DNA of 64,000 bases, taken from positions 787,001-851,000 of the forward strand of contig NZ_CP101833.1 in the NCBI RefSeq assembly GCF_024498355.1, given 5' to 3'. Made by a program: the position numbers and the translations under genes. This DNA is from Bacillus pumilus. GTDB lineage: Bacteria; Bacillota; Bacilli; Bacillales; Bacillaceae. The notes beneath the pieces are model-generated. The model saw only the letters and a program-made list of their open reading frames with translations, was not told the DNA's origin and made no database searches. Positions 36,704-44,692 of the stretch are shown in pieces (positions within the stretch are counted from its first letter, which is position 1; each line of letters starts with the position of its first letter).

Positions 36704-37027
36704 ATGCATCAACCAATTAAGTCAACTGTGAATTTAACCCTCGGAGATTTTGCTCCAGCATTTGTTGAGTACTCCGAAAAAGTTCTCTTTGGGGATTTGT
36801 GGCGAAGAGAGGAACTTTCGCTAAGAGATCGAAGTATGATTACAGTTTCAGCCTTAGTAAGTGCAGGCAGCCTAAATCAGCTGGAATACCATTTACATCT
36901 AGCCAAAGAAAATGGTGTAACGAAGAACGAATTGATTGAAGTCATCACACACCTTAGTTTTTATATCGGATGGCCTAAAGCAGCTTCAGCATTAGAAGCA
37001 GCTAAACACATGTTGGAGGAAAAATAA
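36704..37027 (+). CDS. Carboxymuconolactone decarboxylase/AhpD-family protein
   Basis: A 107-residue helical protein of the CMD family (YusQ operon partner). The pattern LRDRSMITVSALVSAGSLNQLEYHLHLAKENGVTKNELIEVITHLSFYIGWPKA is diagnostic of this family. It lacks the CxxC pair of AhpD-type peroxidases, so it is more likely gamma-carboxymuconolactone decarboxylase-like. I chose ATG 36704, seven bases after GGAAGGGGA; an in-frame ATG at 36686 precedes the ribosome binding site. Ends at a terminator. Confidence 0.85.
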   Translation: MHQPIKSTVNLTLGDFAPAFVEYSEKVLFGDLWRREELSLRDRSMITVSALVSAGSLNQLEYHLHLAKENGVTKNELIEVITHLSFYIGWPKAASALEAAKHMLEEK

Positions 37028-37042
37028 AACAATCAAATCAAC

Positions 37043-37071
37043 GAGCCCTTATTTGAGTAAGGGCTTTTTTC
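37043..37071 (+). terminator. Terminator after the CMD gene
   Basis: AGCCCTTA and TAAGGGCT form a stem around TTTGAG, followed by TTTTT. Confidence 0.85.
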
Positions 37072-37196
37072 TATGCGAATAAATTGGATTTTAAAATCTT
37101 CTATGTCATACTTTTGAATGAAATTGACTCAATAGAATTGACGTAAGAACCATGAATAGGTCAAGATGAAATAAACTGTAAGATAAATGGAGACGA

Positions 37197-38384
37197 ATGA
37201 TGATACATATCGTATTTGGGGCAGCACCTGCTGGTAGTTTAAAACAAGCATTAAGCGAAGTGAAGCAAGATCAGGCTGATGATATTATCGCCTTTGATGA
37301 CATTTATTCGATTGGACCTCTTCTGCATTTGCATGAACATGAAGGACAGGAGAAGCGTAAAGAGTGGCTGCGTAAGGTGATATCAAATGAATTTGGACAT
37401 ATTGACGACATGGTCAACGATCAGCACAGAATGCTTCAGCAAATAAAAGATATAAAAGATGGCAGTCGTATACTCATCTGGACAGGCAGTAATGCACATG
37501 AGCAAATTGGTTTACGTTATGCCATCTATTTATTAAAAGAGAAAAGGATAGAATTGTCTTTAATCAATACAACGACTGCTTTTGACCAGCTGTTCAATAC
37601 AAATACAAGAATAATGATCCTTCGACATGCCGGGGAGATCACATCTGAAAAATTTAAAATTTTGTACGAGAGTAAAGAGCATATTCACACAATGACAAAA
37701 GAAGAAAGAGAAAGATTACAAAACGAATGGCTTTCATTTGCTAAAGAAAATCATACGCTGCGGATATGGCAAAAAGGACAAACGATCAGCGTACCAGAAG
37801 ATGAATTTGATGCTTATTTAGTGAAAATGGCTAAGCGAGTTCAGCAGTCCGAGTCAGAAGGGGAGTACATCAAAACTCCACGCTTAATTGGAGAAGTCAT
37901 CGGTCATTTAGATCAGTATATCGGTGATGACTTTATTGAGTATCGTCTAAAGACATTAATTGATCAAGGTATTTTTGACATGATAGGAAAACGATCTTCA
38001 ATGCGTTTTTATTCGATTAAGTTGACAGAATTCGGTCAGCACTTCAAAAAATGGGTGTGCTGTCGCGAGTTTGAGGATCACCCTTATGTGAAAATAGAAG
38101 GGACCTACGGTGGTGAACCCCTTCAATGTGGACACTGTCAATCCCATTTAGAAAGAGATGATGTACCTCTAAGCGATGCGCTCTTCTCGAAAATCTGGAA
38201 TTGGGCCATACAGTATGGCCGCTGGTTTGATGAAGAGACAGAAGACTTGCTGCCAGATGGGGTAGAAATGGAAAAGAAGTTCAATCAAGAAGGAGAGCGC
38301 ATGACGGAAGAAGTAAAACGTGCATTATCTCCTACGTATCAAGTCGAGTATAGCCCAAGTGAAATCACTCAACATTTTATTTAA
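37197..38384 (+). CDS. DUF1835/DUF3658 domain protein
   Basis: A 395-residue soluble protein. The N-terminal DUF1835 domain begins MIHIVFGAAPAGSLKQAL and includes DIYSIGPLLHL; a DUF3658-like middle (about residues 160-290) follows, containing IGEVIGHLDQYIGDDFIEYRLKTLIDQG, which looks like a helical DNA-binding-like region. Near residue 320 a possible metal site CGHC appears. The start ATG 37197 is preceded by TGGAGACGA. Function unknown; relatives are common as single genes in Bacillus. Confidence 0.75.
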   Translation: MMIHIVFGAAPAGSLKQALSEVKQDQADDIIAFDDIYSIGPLLHLHEHEGQEKRKEWLRKVISNEFGHIDDMVNDQHRMLQQIKDIKDGSRILIWTGSNAHEQIGLRYAIYLLKEKRIELSLINTTTAFDQLFNTNTRIMILRHAGEITSEKFKILYESKEHIHTMTKEERERLQNEWLSFAKENHTLRIWQKGQTISVPEDEFDAYLVKMAKRVQQSESEGEYIKTPRLIGEVIGHLDQYIGDDFIEYRLKTLIDQGIFDMIGKRSSMRFYSIKLTEFGQHFKKWVCCREFEDHPYVKIEGTYGGEPLQCGHCQSHLERDDVPLSDALFSKIWNWAIQYGRWFDEETEDLLPDGVEMEKKFNQEGERMTEEVKRALSPTYQVEYSPSEITQHFI

Positions 38385-38469
38385 AGAATGAATTTCAATC
38401 GCTCTGCACAAAATAAAGCTTTACATGATTAGTCATCATCATGTAAGATATGAAGAAATTAAAAGCGAA

Positions 38470-38706
38470 GAAAAGGACATGAGCAATTTGTACTGGTTAC
38501 CAGAGAGGGAAGTCACGCTGAAATCTTCCTAACGCAGGAAAGTTGTCTTACCACCTTTGAGTTGTATTGGGGAAAATTGCAGTATCCAATACCGTCTACG
38601 CCACGTTACGGCACCAGAGCCATAAAGCGAATACGCATTATGGGAATTTGGGTGGAACCACGGATCACACATTCGTCCCTCTATGAGGGATGGGTGTGTT
38701 TTTTTG
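38470..38706 (+). ncRNA. T-box riboswitch, first of two (threonine type)
   Basis: The stretch carries T-box leader hallmarks: the GA motif AGAGAGGGAAG, a long stem I (GGACA near the start pairing with TGTCTT), the T-box itself as GGTGGAACCACGG, and a terminator (ACACATTCGTCCCTC with GAGGGATGGGTGT followed by T7). A possible specifier is ACC in CTTACCACC, a threonine codon, matching the downstream thrZ gene. Uncharged tRNA-Thr would stabilise the antiterminator and allow read-through into the second riboswitch. Confidence 0.85.
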
Positions 38707-38731
38707 TTCACTCCTACATCATCATTACTTT

Positions 38732-38967
38732 GAAAAGGACATGAGCAGCTTTTAACGGTTACCAGAGAGGGAAGTAAAGCTGAAATCTTCCTAACGCAGA
38801 AAAGTTGTCTTACCACCTTTGAGTTGTATTGGGGAAAATTGCAGTATCCAATACCGTCTTTGCCACGTTACGGCACCAGAGCCATAAAGCGAATATGCAT
38901 TATGGGAATTTGGGTGGAACCACGGATTACACATTCGTCCCTCTATGAGGGAAGGGTGTGTTTTTTT
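38732..38967 (+). ncRNA. T-box riboswitch, second of two (threonine type)
   Basis: A second T-box leader almost identical to the first, differing at a small number of positions (for example GCAGCTTTTAACGG for GCAATTTGTACTGG). It has its own GGTGGAACCACGG T-box and its own terminator with T7, 29 bases before the thrZ start. Tandem threonine T-boxes are known for B. subtilis thrZ, which has three. Confidence 0.87.
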
Positions 38968-38996
38968 ATTTCAAAAAAATGAAAGGTGTGTCAGTC

Positions 38997-40925
38997 ATGA
39001 GAGAAAACATGGTGAAGATTCAATTTCCGGATGGAAAGGCGAAGGAGTTTTCCGCAGGTACGACTGTCGCAGAAATTGCCTCCTATATTAGTCCGAGTTT
39101 AAGAAAGAAAGCAGTGGCGGGAAAGGTAAATGATCAAACAGTTGATTTAAGTTATGAGCTAAACAGCGATGCAGTGCTGTCTATTTTGACACTCGATTCG
39201 GAAGAAGGGCTTGAAGTGTTACGTCATACATCTGCACACGTATTAGCCCAAGCCGTGAAAAGGTTGTATGATGATGTAACACTTGGGATCGGACCTGTCG
39301 TCGAAAATGGATTTTACTATGATATGAAACTAAATCGAACTTTACGTTTAGAAGATCTGGCAGCGATTGAAAAAGAGATGGAAAACATCATGAACGAAAA
39401 TCATCTGATCCAAAGAATCGAAGTGTCTTACAAAGAAGCTGAAGCGTTGTTTGCGAATGACCCATATAAGCTGGATATTTTAAAAGGTCTCCCTAAACAA
39501 GAGACAATCACGGTTTATCAGCAAGGAGAATATATAGATTTGTGCCGTGGTCCTCATCTGCCATCTACAGGATATATGAAGGCATTTAAATTAACACGTG
39601 TTGCAGGGGCTTATTGGCGAGGGGATCGCAATCACGATGTATTGCAGCGGGTGTATGGTGTTGCGTTTCAACATTCAAAACATCTAGCTGATTATCTTCG
39701 TTTCATAGAAGAAGCAAACAAGCGAGATCACCGAAAATTAGGCTAACAATTATCTCTATTTATCTTCTCTGAAGAAGCTCCAGGTATGCCATTTTATTTA
39801 CCAAAAGGGCAAATTGTCAGAAATGAATTAATGGCTTTTTCAAGAGAAGTGCGAGGTGAAGCACAATATGAAGAAGTGAGTACGCCATTTATGATGAACC
39901 AAGAACTTTGGGAACAGTCAGGCCATTGGGATCATTATCATGAAAATATGTATTTCTCAGAAGTAGACCATACAAGCTTTGCTTTAAAGCCGATGAACTG
40001 TCCAGGGCATATGCTCATGTTTAAAAACAACTTATATTCATACAGGGATCTTCTAATCAGGATGGCCGAATTTGGTCAGGTGCATCGTCATGAATATAGC
40101 GGTGCATTAAATGGATTGTTCAGGGTCAGGACATTTTGCCAAGATGATGCCCATATTTTTTTGAGAGAAGATCAAATTGAGTCTGAAATCAAACAGATTT
40201 TCCAATTAGTTGATCACGTATATCGAACTTTTGGATTTGAGTATTCAGTTGAACTTTCGACTCGTCCAGAAAAAGCATTAGGGGATGATGCAATTTGGCA
40301 TCTATCTGAAACAGCCCTAAAGAATGTGCTTGACCAGCTAAAGGTCGGCTACCAGCTAAATGAAGGAGATGGGGCCTTTTATGGTCCAAAGATCGATTTT
40401 CATATTAAAGATGCACTAGAGCGGAGCCATCAGTGCGCCACAATTCAACTTGATTTCCAAATGCCTGAAAAATTTGACTTAACATATATCAATGAAAAAA
40501 ACGAAAAGGTCCGGCCGGTTGTCATTCACAGTGCCATTTTTGGTTCTCTTGATCGTTTCCTTGGCATCTTAATCGAGCACTTTGCAGGAGCCTTTCCATT
40601 ATGGCTAGCACCAGTACAAGTACAAATCATACCTGTCTCAAGCGTTCACCTCAATCACTGCTTGGAGGTTCAGCAGTACTTAAAAAGTGTAGGGATAAGA
40701 GTCACAATTGATGAACGGGATGAAAAACTCGGCTATAAAATGAGAGAAGCACAAATGCAAAAAACGCCTTATATCGCTGTGATTGGCGATAAAGAAATGC
40801 AAGAAAAAACGCTAAATATTAGGCGGCATGGAGAAAAGGCTTCAGAGCAGATGTCTATGGAGGATTTTAAAGGCTCGATAGCTCAACAAATAAAACAAAG
40901 AAAGATTGCTCAAGAATTAGTGTGA
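38997..40925 (+). pseudogene. thrZ: Threonyl-tRNA synthetase (ThrZ-type) interrupted by an in-frame stop
   Basis: Read through one TAA at 39744-39746, the frame codes for a 642-residue threonyl-tRNA synthetase. In order: TGS domain (residues 1-63), editing domain with HTSAHVLAQAV and CRGPHL, then the class II catalytic core (MNCPGHMLMF with the zinc Cys, HRHEYSGALNGLFRVRTFCQDDAHIF) and the C-terminal anticodon-binding domain. The stop falls after HRKLG, at the editing/catalytic boundary, where the family has Lys, so AAA to TAA is enough. ATG 38997 follows AAAGGTG. The catalytic part could restart at ATG 39786 but has no ribosome binding site. Two T-boxes upstream fit thrZ, the secondary enzyme; a housekeeping thrS must exist elsewhere. 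Confidence 0.85.
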
Positions 40926-40952
40926 TGTTTTTCACCATTGATAAGGAAGATC

Positions 40953-40999
40953 GAAGGGTTAAGCGTTCATTGAAATGATGGGCGTTTAACCCTTATTTT
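40953..40999 (+). terminator. Terminator after thrZ
   Basis: AAGGGTTAA-GCG-TTCATT and AATGATGGGCG-TTTAACCCTT form a long imperfect stem followed by ATTTTC. Confidence 0.75.
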
Positions 41000-41117
41000 C
41001 ATTTGTTAAAAAACCGAATAAACGGGTGAAAGGGAAAATATTGAAACATTTACTCAATAAAATCGTAATATAGATAGAGCGCTCATCAGAAACATTTGAA
41101 ACGGAGAGGAGCATTAC

Positions 41118-41687
41118 ATGGAACAAGCAACGCTAAAAAAAATGAGAATAAAACAAATCGCCGCCTCTAATTTAATAGCCGGTATCATGATCGTCGCTTT
41201 TTTTATCTTGATTCAAATTTCTGAAATTCGATTTACACATTTCTTTTTTTGTTTAGGGATTTTAATGCTCCTTCAAAGCATTTTTGGTTTTATCAAAAAA
41301 GGATCGACGAAGTCTTTTATTCCACTTTTTGAACAGGTAGCCATTTATGAAAAGACGAAATTGGGGAAAGAGTGGGAAAAAGAACAGAGAACAGAAAATA
41401 TTTGGAAATTGATATTGAGTGGGCTTATGTTCTTTCAGGCATTTAGCTTCCAAAATGTCACGAATCCATTCTTTGATATAGAACCTATATTTCTAATTTT
41501 TTTATTGGTTATTGCTCTAGCCCTTATCAATGTAAGCATGCTTTTTCGCTTTAGAAAAATTGACCGATCAACTGAAGAGCATGAATTAAAAGGGTATACA
41601 AAGGAATCAAACATGATGGCAATAGCTTTAGGTTTCTTGACAGTTATCGTTATATTTTTCTTTATCATCGTCTTTGTCCTTCCATAA
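41118..41687 (+). CDS. Integral membrane protein of unknown function
   Basis: A 189-residue protein with four or five hydrophobic segments (about residues 17-35, 41-60, 95-113, 122-142 and 168-188) and a charged loop after the second. ATG follows GGAGAGGAG. The next gene starts 32 bases downstream in the same direction. I recognise no family. Confidence 0.7.
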   Translation: MEQATLKKMRIKQIAASNLIAGIMIVAFFILIQISEIRFTHFFFCLGILMLLQSIFGFIKKGSTKSFIPLFEQVAIYEKTKLGKEWEKEQRTENIWKLILSGLMFFQAFSFQNVTNPFFDIEPIFLIFLLVIALALINVSMLFRFRKIDRSTEEHELKGYTKESNMMAIALGFLTVIVIFFFIIVFVLP

Positions 41688-41719
41688 GACTGATTACTTA
41701 ACATTTTGAGGTGAAATAA

Positions 41720-43000
41720 ATGAATGCAAACATTCAACAACTGATAGATCAGACAAGGATGAAATTTGGCTTAGATCATTACCATTTAAAAAGACACGGA
41801 TTTTATCGATATGTCAACATGTTCAATGAAACCATTTATAAATTGAATATGGAGTGGTTTCCTCCTTATGAAACGGAACCTGAGGTTGACGATTTAAACC
41901 CAGATGGCACAGCCGTGATTGAAGTGAATTTGAATACGGGACAGGTTGAGAGTGCGGTTTTTGTTATGGGCAAGACATATGCAAAGAAAGGGGTTCAGTT
42001 TGATAACGCCCATCCAAATGAAGTCATCAAATGGATTGAACAAGAAACAAATTTGATCTATGGAGAGCATTTTCACTTACATAAGGAGAAAGAAGGGGAA
42101 CTTCTTTTCGAAGAAAAAATGGATGATGTACCAGTGACTCCTTCAGGCATGATAGAGGTGAAATGGGATGAACATGGACAACTCATTTACTTTATTCATC
42201 ACGGGCCATTTCTAGCTAAAAAAATGTTGAGAGCTGAAAAATATTCGCTTTTCATTGAGATGATCGAGAGCTTAGCACAGCAGCAAGTGCAAAGGGTAGA
42301 ATGGCCTTCCTTTGAGCAAAATAAAATTCGACCTGTTTATGCGTTAGAAGAAGTGTATATTAAGAATGATGGAACAGGAACGATTCCGTTTGAAGATACG
42401 ATTCAGGAACATCACTGTTTCAATATAAATAAATTCATAGAATGGGAGGTCCCGATAAGTGAACCTTTTGTAGGAAAGGAATTGAATATTCAAGAAGATA
42501 TCTCAGCTGATCAAGCCTTTTCATGTGAACCTTCACCAGATACAATGCCAATTTCAGAAGAAGAAAAAGATAAGTGTTTGAAAGCAGTTCAAATCTTTTT
42601 GCGGCAGGAATATCCTAACGACACCGGAAAATGGATCTTACTTTCTCTCCACCGTGATCATGGTTACATTCATGCAACAGTAAAAGCAAATACACAAGAG
42701 AAAAGCGTGCTTACAGGTAAAATCATGATATTCATTGATGCCTATACATTTGAAGCAGTCAATTACATAGATAGACAACAAATGTTCAAGATGTGTGGGA
42801 TGTTGGATGAACTCCAATCTCCAGATAAAATCACCCTATCAAAGGAAGAAGCCTTTGAAAAATTGAGAGAGTACCTGGAGCTTACACCCATCTATGTCTT
42901 TGACTTTGCACAAAAACAATATGTTTTATGCGGAAAACTGGATTGTCATTATGGGGTAGATGCAGCCAGTGGTGAAGTCATTCCATTACAGGACATTTGA
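41720..43000 (+). CDS. YcdB/YcdC-like (PepSY-type) protein, function unknown
   Basis: A 426-residue soluble protein without signal peptide or membrane helix. It appears to contain repeated PepSY/YcdB-type units: AVIEVNLNTGQVESAVFV near residue 65, MIEVKWDEHGQLIYFIHHGPF near residue 150, KIMIFIDAYTFEAVNYIDRQQMF near 335 and YGVDAASGEVIPL at the C-terminus, each a beta-hairpin followed by an amphipathic helix. ATG follows TTTTGAGGTG. Pair with the upstream membrane protein suggests a shared role at the membrane, but nothing more can be said. Confidence 0.65.
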   Translation: MNANIQQLIDQTRMKFGLDHYHLKRHGFYRYVNMFNETIYKLNMEWFPPYETEPEVDDLNPDGTAVIEVNLNTGQVESAVFVMGKTYAKKGVQFDNAHPNEVIKWIEQETNLIYGEHFHLHKEKEGELLFEEKMDDVPVTPSGMIEVKWDEHGQLIYFIHHGPFLAKKMLRAEKYSLFIEMIESLAQQQVQRVEWPSFEQNKIRPVYALEEVYIKNDGTGTIPFEDTIQEHHCFNINKFIEWEVPISEPFVGKELNIQEDISADQAFSCEPSPDTMPISEEEKDKCLKAVQIFLRQEYPNDTGKWILLSLHRDHGYIHATVKANTQEKSVLTGKIMIFIDAYTFEAVNYIDRQQMFKMCGMLDELQSPDKITLSKEEAFEKLREYLELTPIYVFDFAQKQYVLCGKLDCHYGVDAASGEVIPLQDI

Positions 43001-43032
43001 AGTAATGAAGACAAGGCACTTTACGACTTTTT

Positions 43033-43061
43033 AAAGAACAGTGAGGAGCTGTTCTTTTTTC
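43033..43061 (+). terminator. Terminator after the YcdB-like gene
   Basis: AAAGAACAG and CTGTTCTTT form a perfect stem around TGAGGAG, followed by TTTT. Confidence 0.85.
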
Positions 43062-43381
43062 TGTCTATTTAACCTATTTTTTGAAGAAAAATGGAATTTT
43101 GTAGCAGGAAGTTGTCGTTTCATCACGAAAGAAAACAGATAAGAATATGATCATAGGTCCATCGTTTGGATTCGTGGTTGAGTTAATGAGAAGATATAGT
43201 AAACGTCATATATACTAAACAGTCGTGACAGTACAGTTGATCTACAATTGATCTCTAGAATAGAGAAATTGTGTCTCAAGTAGTATGCGAAAATACGTGT
43301 GCCGAGATCATATGATGAGTTGATTACGTTTATGTTTAGGTGAGTTTGAAGTCAAGATAGAAGAAAGTGAGGATATCTACC
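43062..43381. other. 320-base intergenic region
   Basis: No gene visible. It presumably carries the promoter of the 43382 gene; I see no regulatory motif that I can name. Composition is AT-rich but ordinary. Confidence 0.4.
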
Positions 43382-43663
43382 TTGAGTACATTGGAAGTGT
43401 TTCGTCAGTTTTTGGTTGACCATTATCCTGCGTTACAAGATGAGCTTTGGCTGAAAGATGTTGATACCCTTCGAACCTCTCCTATTCTTCATCCTTTTCT
43501 GAAAAGCAAGCTGCCAGAGGGGATCGAAAAATTCACTTGTGTACTATTCACGCAGCAGACAGATCAAACAGCTGCCCCGCTCAAAGTATATCTTCTGTTA
43601 GATGAATATGAGCAGTTAATTTACGCCATTGATTTGATGAATGAACAGATCGTACTTCATTAA
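43382..43663 (+). CDS. Hypothetical protein, about 93 residues
   Basis: A small soluble acidic protein (MSTLEVFRQFLVDHYPALQDELW at the start, LKVYLLLDEYEQLIYAIDLMNEQIVLH at the end). The start is taken as TTG 43382, eight bases after AGTGAGGA; a GTG at 43367 lies inside that ribosome binding site. No family recognised. It is the last apparent backbone gene before the chitin island. Confidence 0.6.
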   Translation: MSTLEVFRQFLVDHYPALQDELWLKDVDTLRTSPILHPFLKSKLPEGIEKFTCVLFTQQTDQTAAPLKVYLLLDEYEQLIYAIDLMNEQIVLH

Positions 43664-43676
43664 AAAGAAAGGGAGG

Positions 43677-43692
43677 AGAGCATCTCCTGCCT
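43677..43692 (+). repeat. Left copy of a 16-bp direct repeat flanking the chitin island
   Basis: AGAGCATCTCCTGCCT occurs here and again, identical and in the same direction, at 53801-53816. Everything between the two copies (IS relic, PTS cluster, chitinases, dead protease) looks accessory. Confidence 0.6.
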
Positions 43693-43693
43693 C

Positions 43694-43732
43694 AGCTTGT
43701 AGAGAAACCTATGTTTTTCTACAAGCTTTTTT
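43694..43732 (+). terminator. Terminator downstream of the 43382 gene
   Basis: AGCTTGTAGA-GAAA and TTTT-TCTACAAGCT form a stem around CCTATG, followed by TTTTTG. Confidence 0.8.
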
Positions 43733-43771
43733 GTTTTAATAATGTGTTTTTCATCTTTATGAAAGAAACAA

Positions 43772-43960
43772 AAAAGGACTCCCACACCCCTGACCTAGCT
43801 TCGCTAGTGTGTGGCAATCTTCTTCATATTCTGGCAAGCGGCTGTGAGGAGAACTTGTTCTTCGTTCACATTTCGTTCCCCTCAATCGGCAGCAGCGAAG
43901 CCCATGCAGCTGTTTTGAATCTGCAAAGCAGCGCTCTATTTTTTTGTAGAGGATTTTTCC
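43772..43960 (-). pseudogene. Decayed C-terminal end of an IS1182-type transposase
   Basis: Read on the minus strand, the region codes for KIERCFADSKQLHGLRCCRLRG and, after a one-base frame change, NEEQVLLTAACQNMKKIATH before a stop at 43804-43806. This is the typical end of IS1182-family DDE transposases (K-I-E-R-x-F-A-D-S-K-x-x-H-G-L-R, then TAACQNMKKIA). Upstream parts of the gene are missing. It lies at the left edge of the chitin cluster and is clearly inactive. Confidence 0.78.
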
Positions 43961-43985
43961 CGAGTCAGGATTTTGTCTACAAGCT

Positions 43986-44023
43986 GAAACAACCCGTTTT
44001 CAAAAGAAAATGGGTTGTTTTTA
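43986..44023. terminator. Hairpin at the 3' end of the chb operon
   Basis: AACAACCC-GTTTTC and GAAAA-TGGGTTGTT form a stem, with TTTTT on the plus side. It lies 17 bases beyond the chbB stop on the minus strand. Confidence 0.65.
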
Positions 44024-44039
44024 GTGTGAAGAGAAGGCT

Positions 44040-44342
44040 TTATTGTGTCAGTTTGATCGCTTGGTCCAGAACTTTTGCTCCGTTCATCATTCCATATGCC
44101 ATTTGGTCAATGATATCGACCGGTGTCTGGTATTGTTCCGCTCGTTCTGCAATTTGTGTTTTTAAATAGCGGACTTGCGGTCCGATCAATATGACATCAA
44201 TATCATTCATATGGCTTTGTAAATCCGCTTCAGCATAAGCGTTGATTTCAACAACTATTTTACGGCTTTCCGCTTCTTCTCTCATTTTTTTCATCAGCAT
44301 GCTGGTCGACATGCCGGCAGAACATACAAGTGCTATCTTCAT
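44040..44342 (-). CDS. chbB: PTS lactose/cellobiose-family IIB, probable chitobiose
   Basis: A 100-residue cytoplasmic phosphocarrier. The phosphorylated Cys7 lies in ALVCSAGMSTSML, followed by the family loop VDIIDQMAYGMMNG near the C-terminus. It passes phosphate from IIA to the incoming sugar. Its start overlaps the IIA stop by four bases (ATGA), which indicates translational coupling. IIB proteins of the cellobiose, lichenan and chitobiose systems look alike; the chitinase and ChbG neighbours make chitobiose the best guess. Confidence 0.85.
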   Translation of the reverse strand: MKIALVCSAGMSTSMLMKKMREEAESRKIVVEINAYAEADLQSHMNDIDVILIGPQVRYLKTQIAERAEQYQTPVDIIDQMAYGMMNGAKVLDQAIKLTQ

Positions 44343-44671
44343 TTTGGTTTTCCACTCCTCAGCTCTTGATATAATTGAATTATTTCTTTCGCTACATCTT
44401 TTACAGTCATTGACGTCATCAAATGGTCTTGTGCATGGATTAACAATAGATTGGGTGAAAGGCCTTCACCTTGTGCTTCTTTTTGCAATAAGCGGGTTTG
44501 TGCCTGATGCGCTTGAAGCAGTTCCGCTTCTGCTTCTTGGATCTTTTGATTCCCTGAATCGTACTCGTTATTTTTCACATGCTGTAATGCTTCCATTGCA
44601 GATGAACGCGCATTTCCAGCATGCAAGATGATTTCAAAAGAGACCTGTTCTAAATGTAGTGTGTCCGCCAT
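44339..44671 (-). CDS. chbA: PTS lactose/cellobiose-family IIA, probable chitobiose
   Basis: A 110-residue, all-helical phosphocarrier that forms trimers. The phosphorylated His lies in LLLIHAQDHLMTSMTVKD near residue 78. I chose ATG 44671, preceded by AAGGTGGGGA; a GTG four codons upstream overlaps that site. It sits between the IIC and IIB genes with almost no spacing, in one operon with the GH4 enzyme. Confidence 0.85.
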   Translation of the reverse strand: MADTLHLEQVSFEIILHAGNARSSAMEALQHVKNNEYDSGNQKIQEAEAELLQAHQAQTRLLQKEAQGEGLSPNLLLIHAQDHLMTSMTVKDVAKEIIQLYQELRSGKPK

Positions 44672-44692
44672 GATATTCCCCACCTTGTTTAG

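Noticed and set aside
38470..38967. Transposon-like direct repeat of about 240 bp
   Set aside because: Both copies contain the T-box sequence and terminator and lie in the correct place before a synthetase gene, so they are riboswitches.
39786..40925. Treating the second half of thrZ as an independent gene
   Set aside because: It has no ribosome binding site and begins inside a conserved strand of the synthetase; it is in frame with the first half across a single TAA.
43711..44169. 152-codon plus-strand frame
   Set aside because: It runs through the IS1182 relic and antisense to chbB, with no ribosome binding site and no protein-like pattern.
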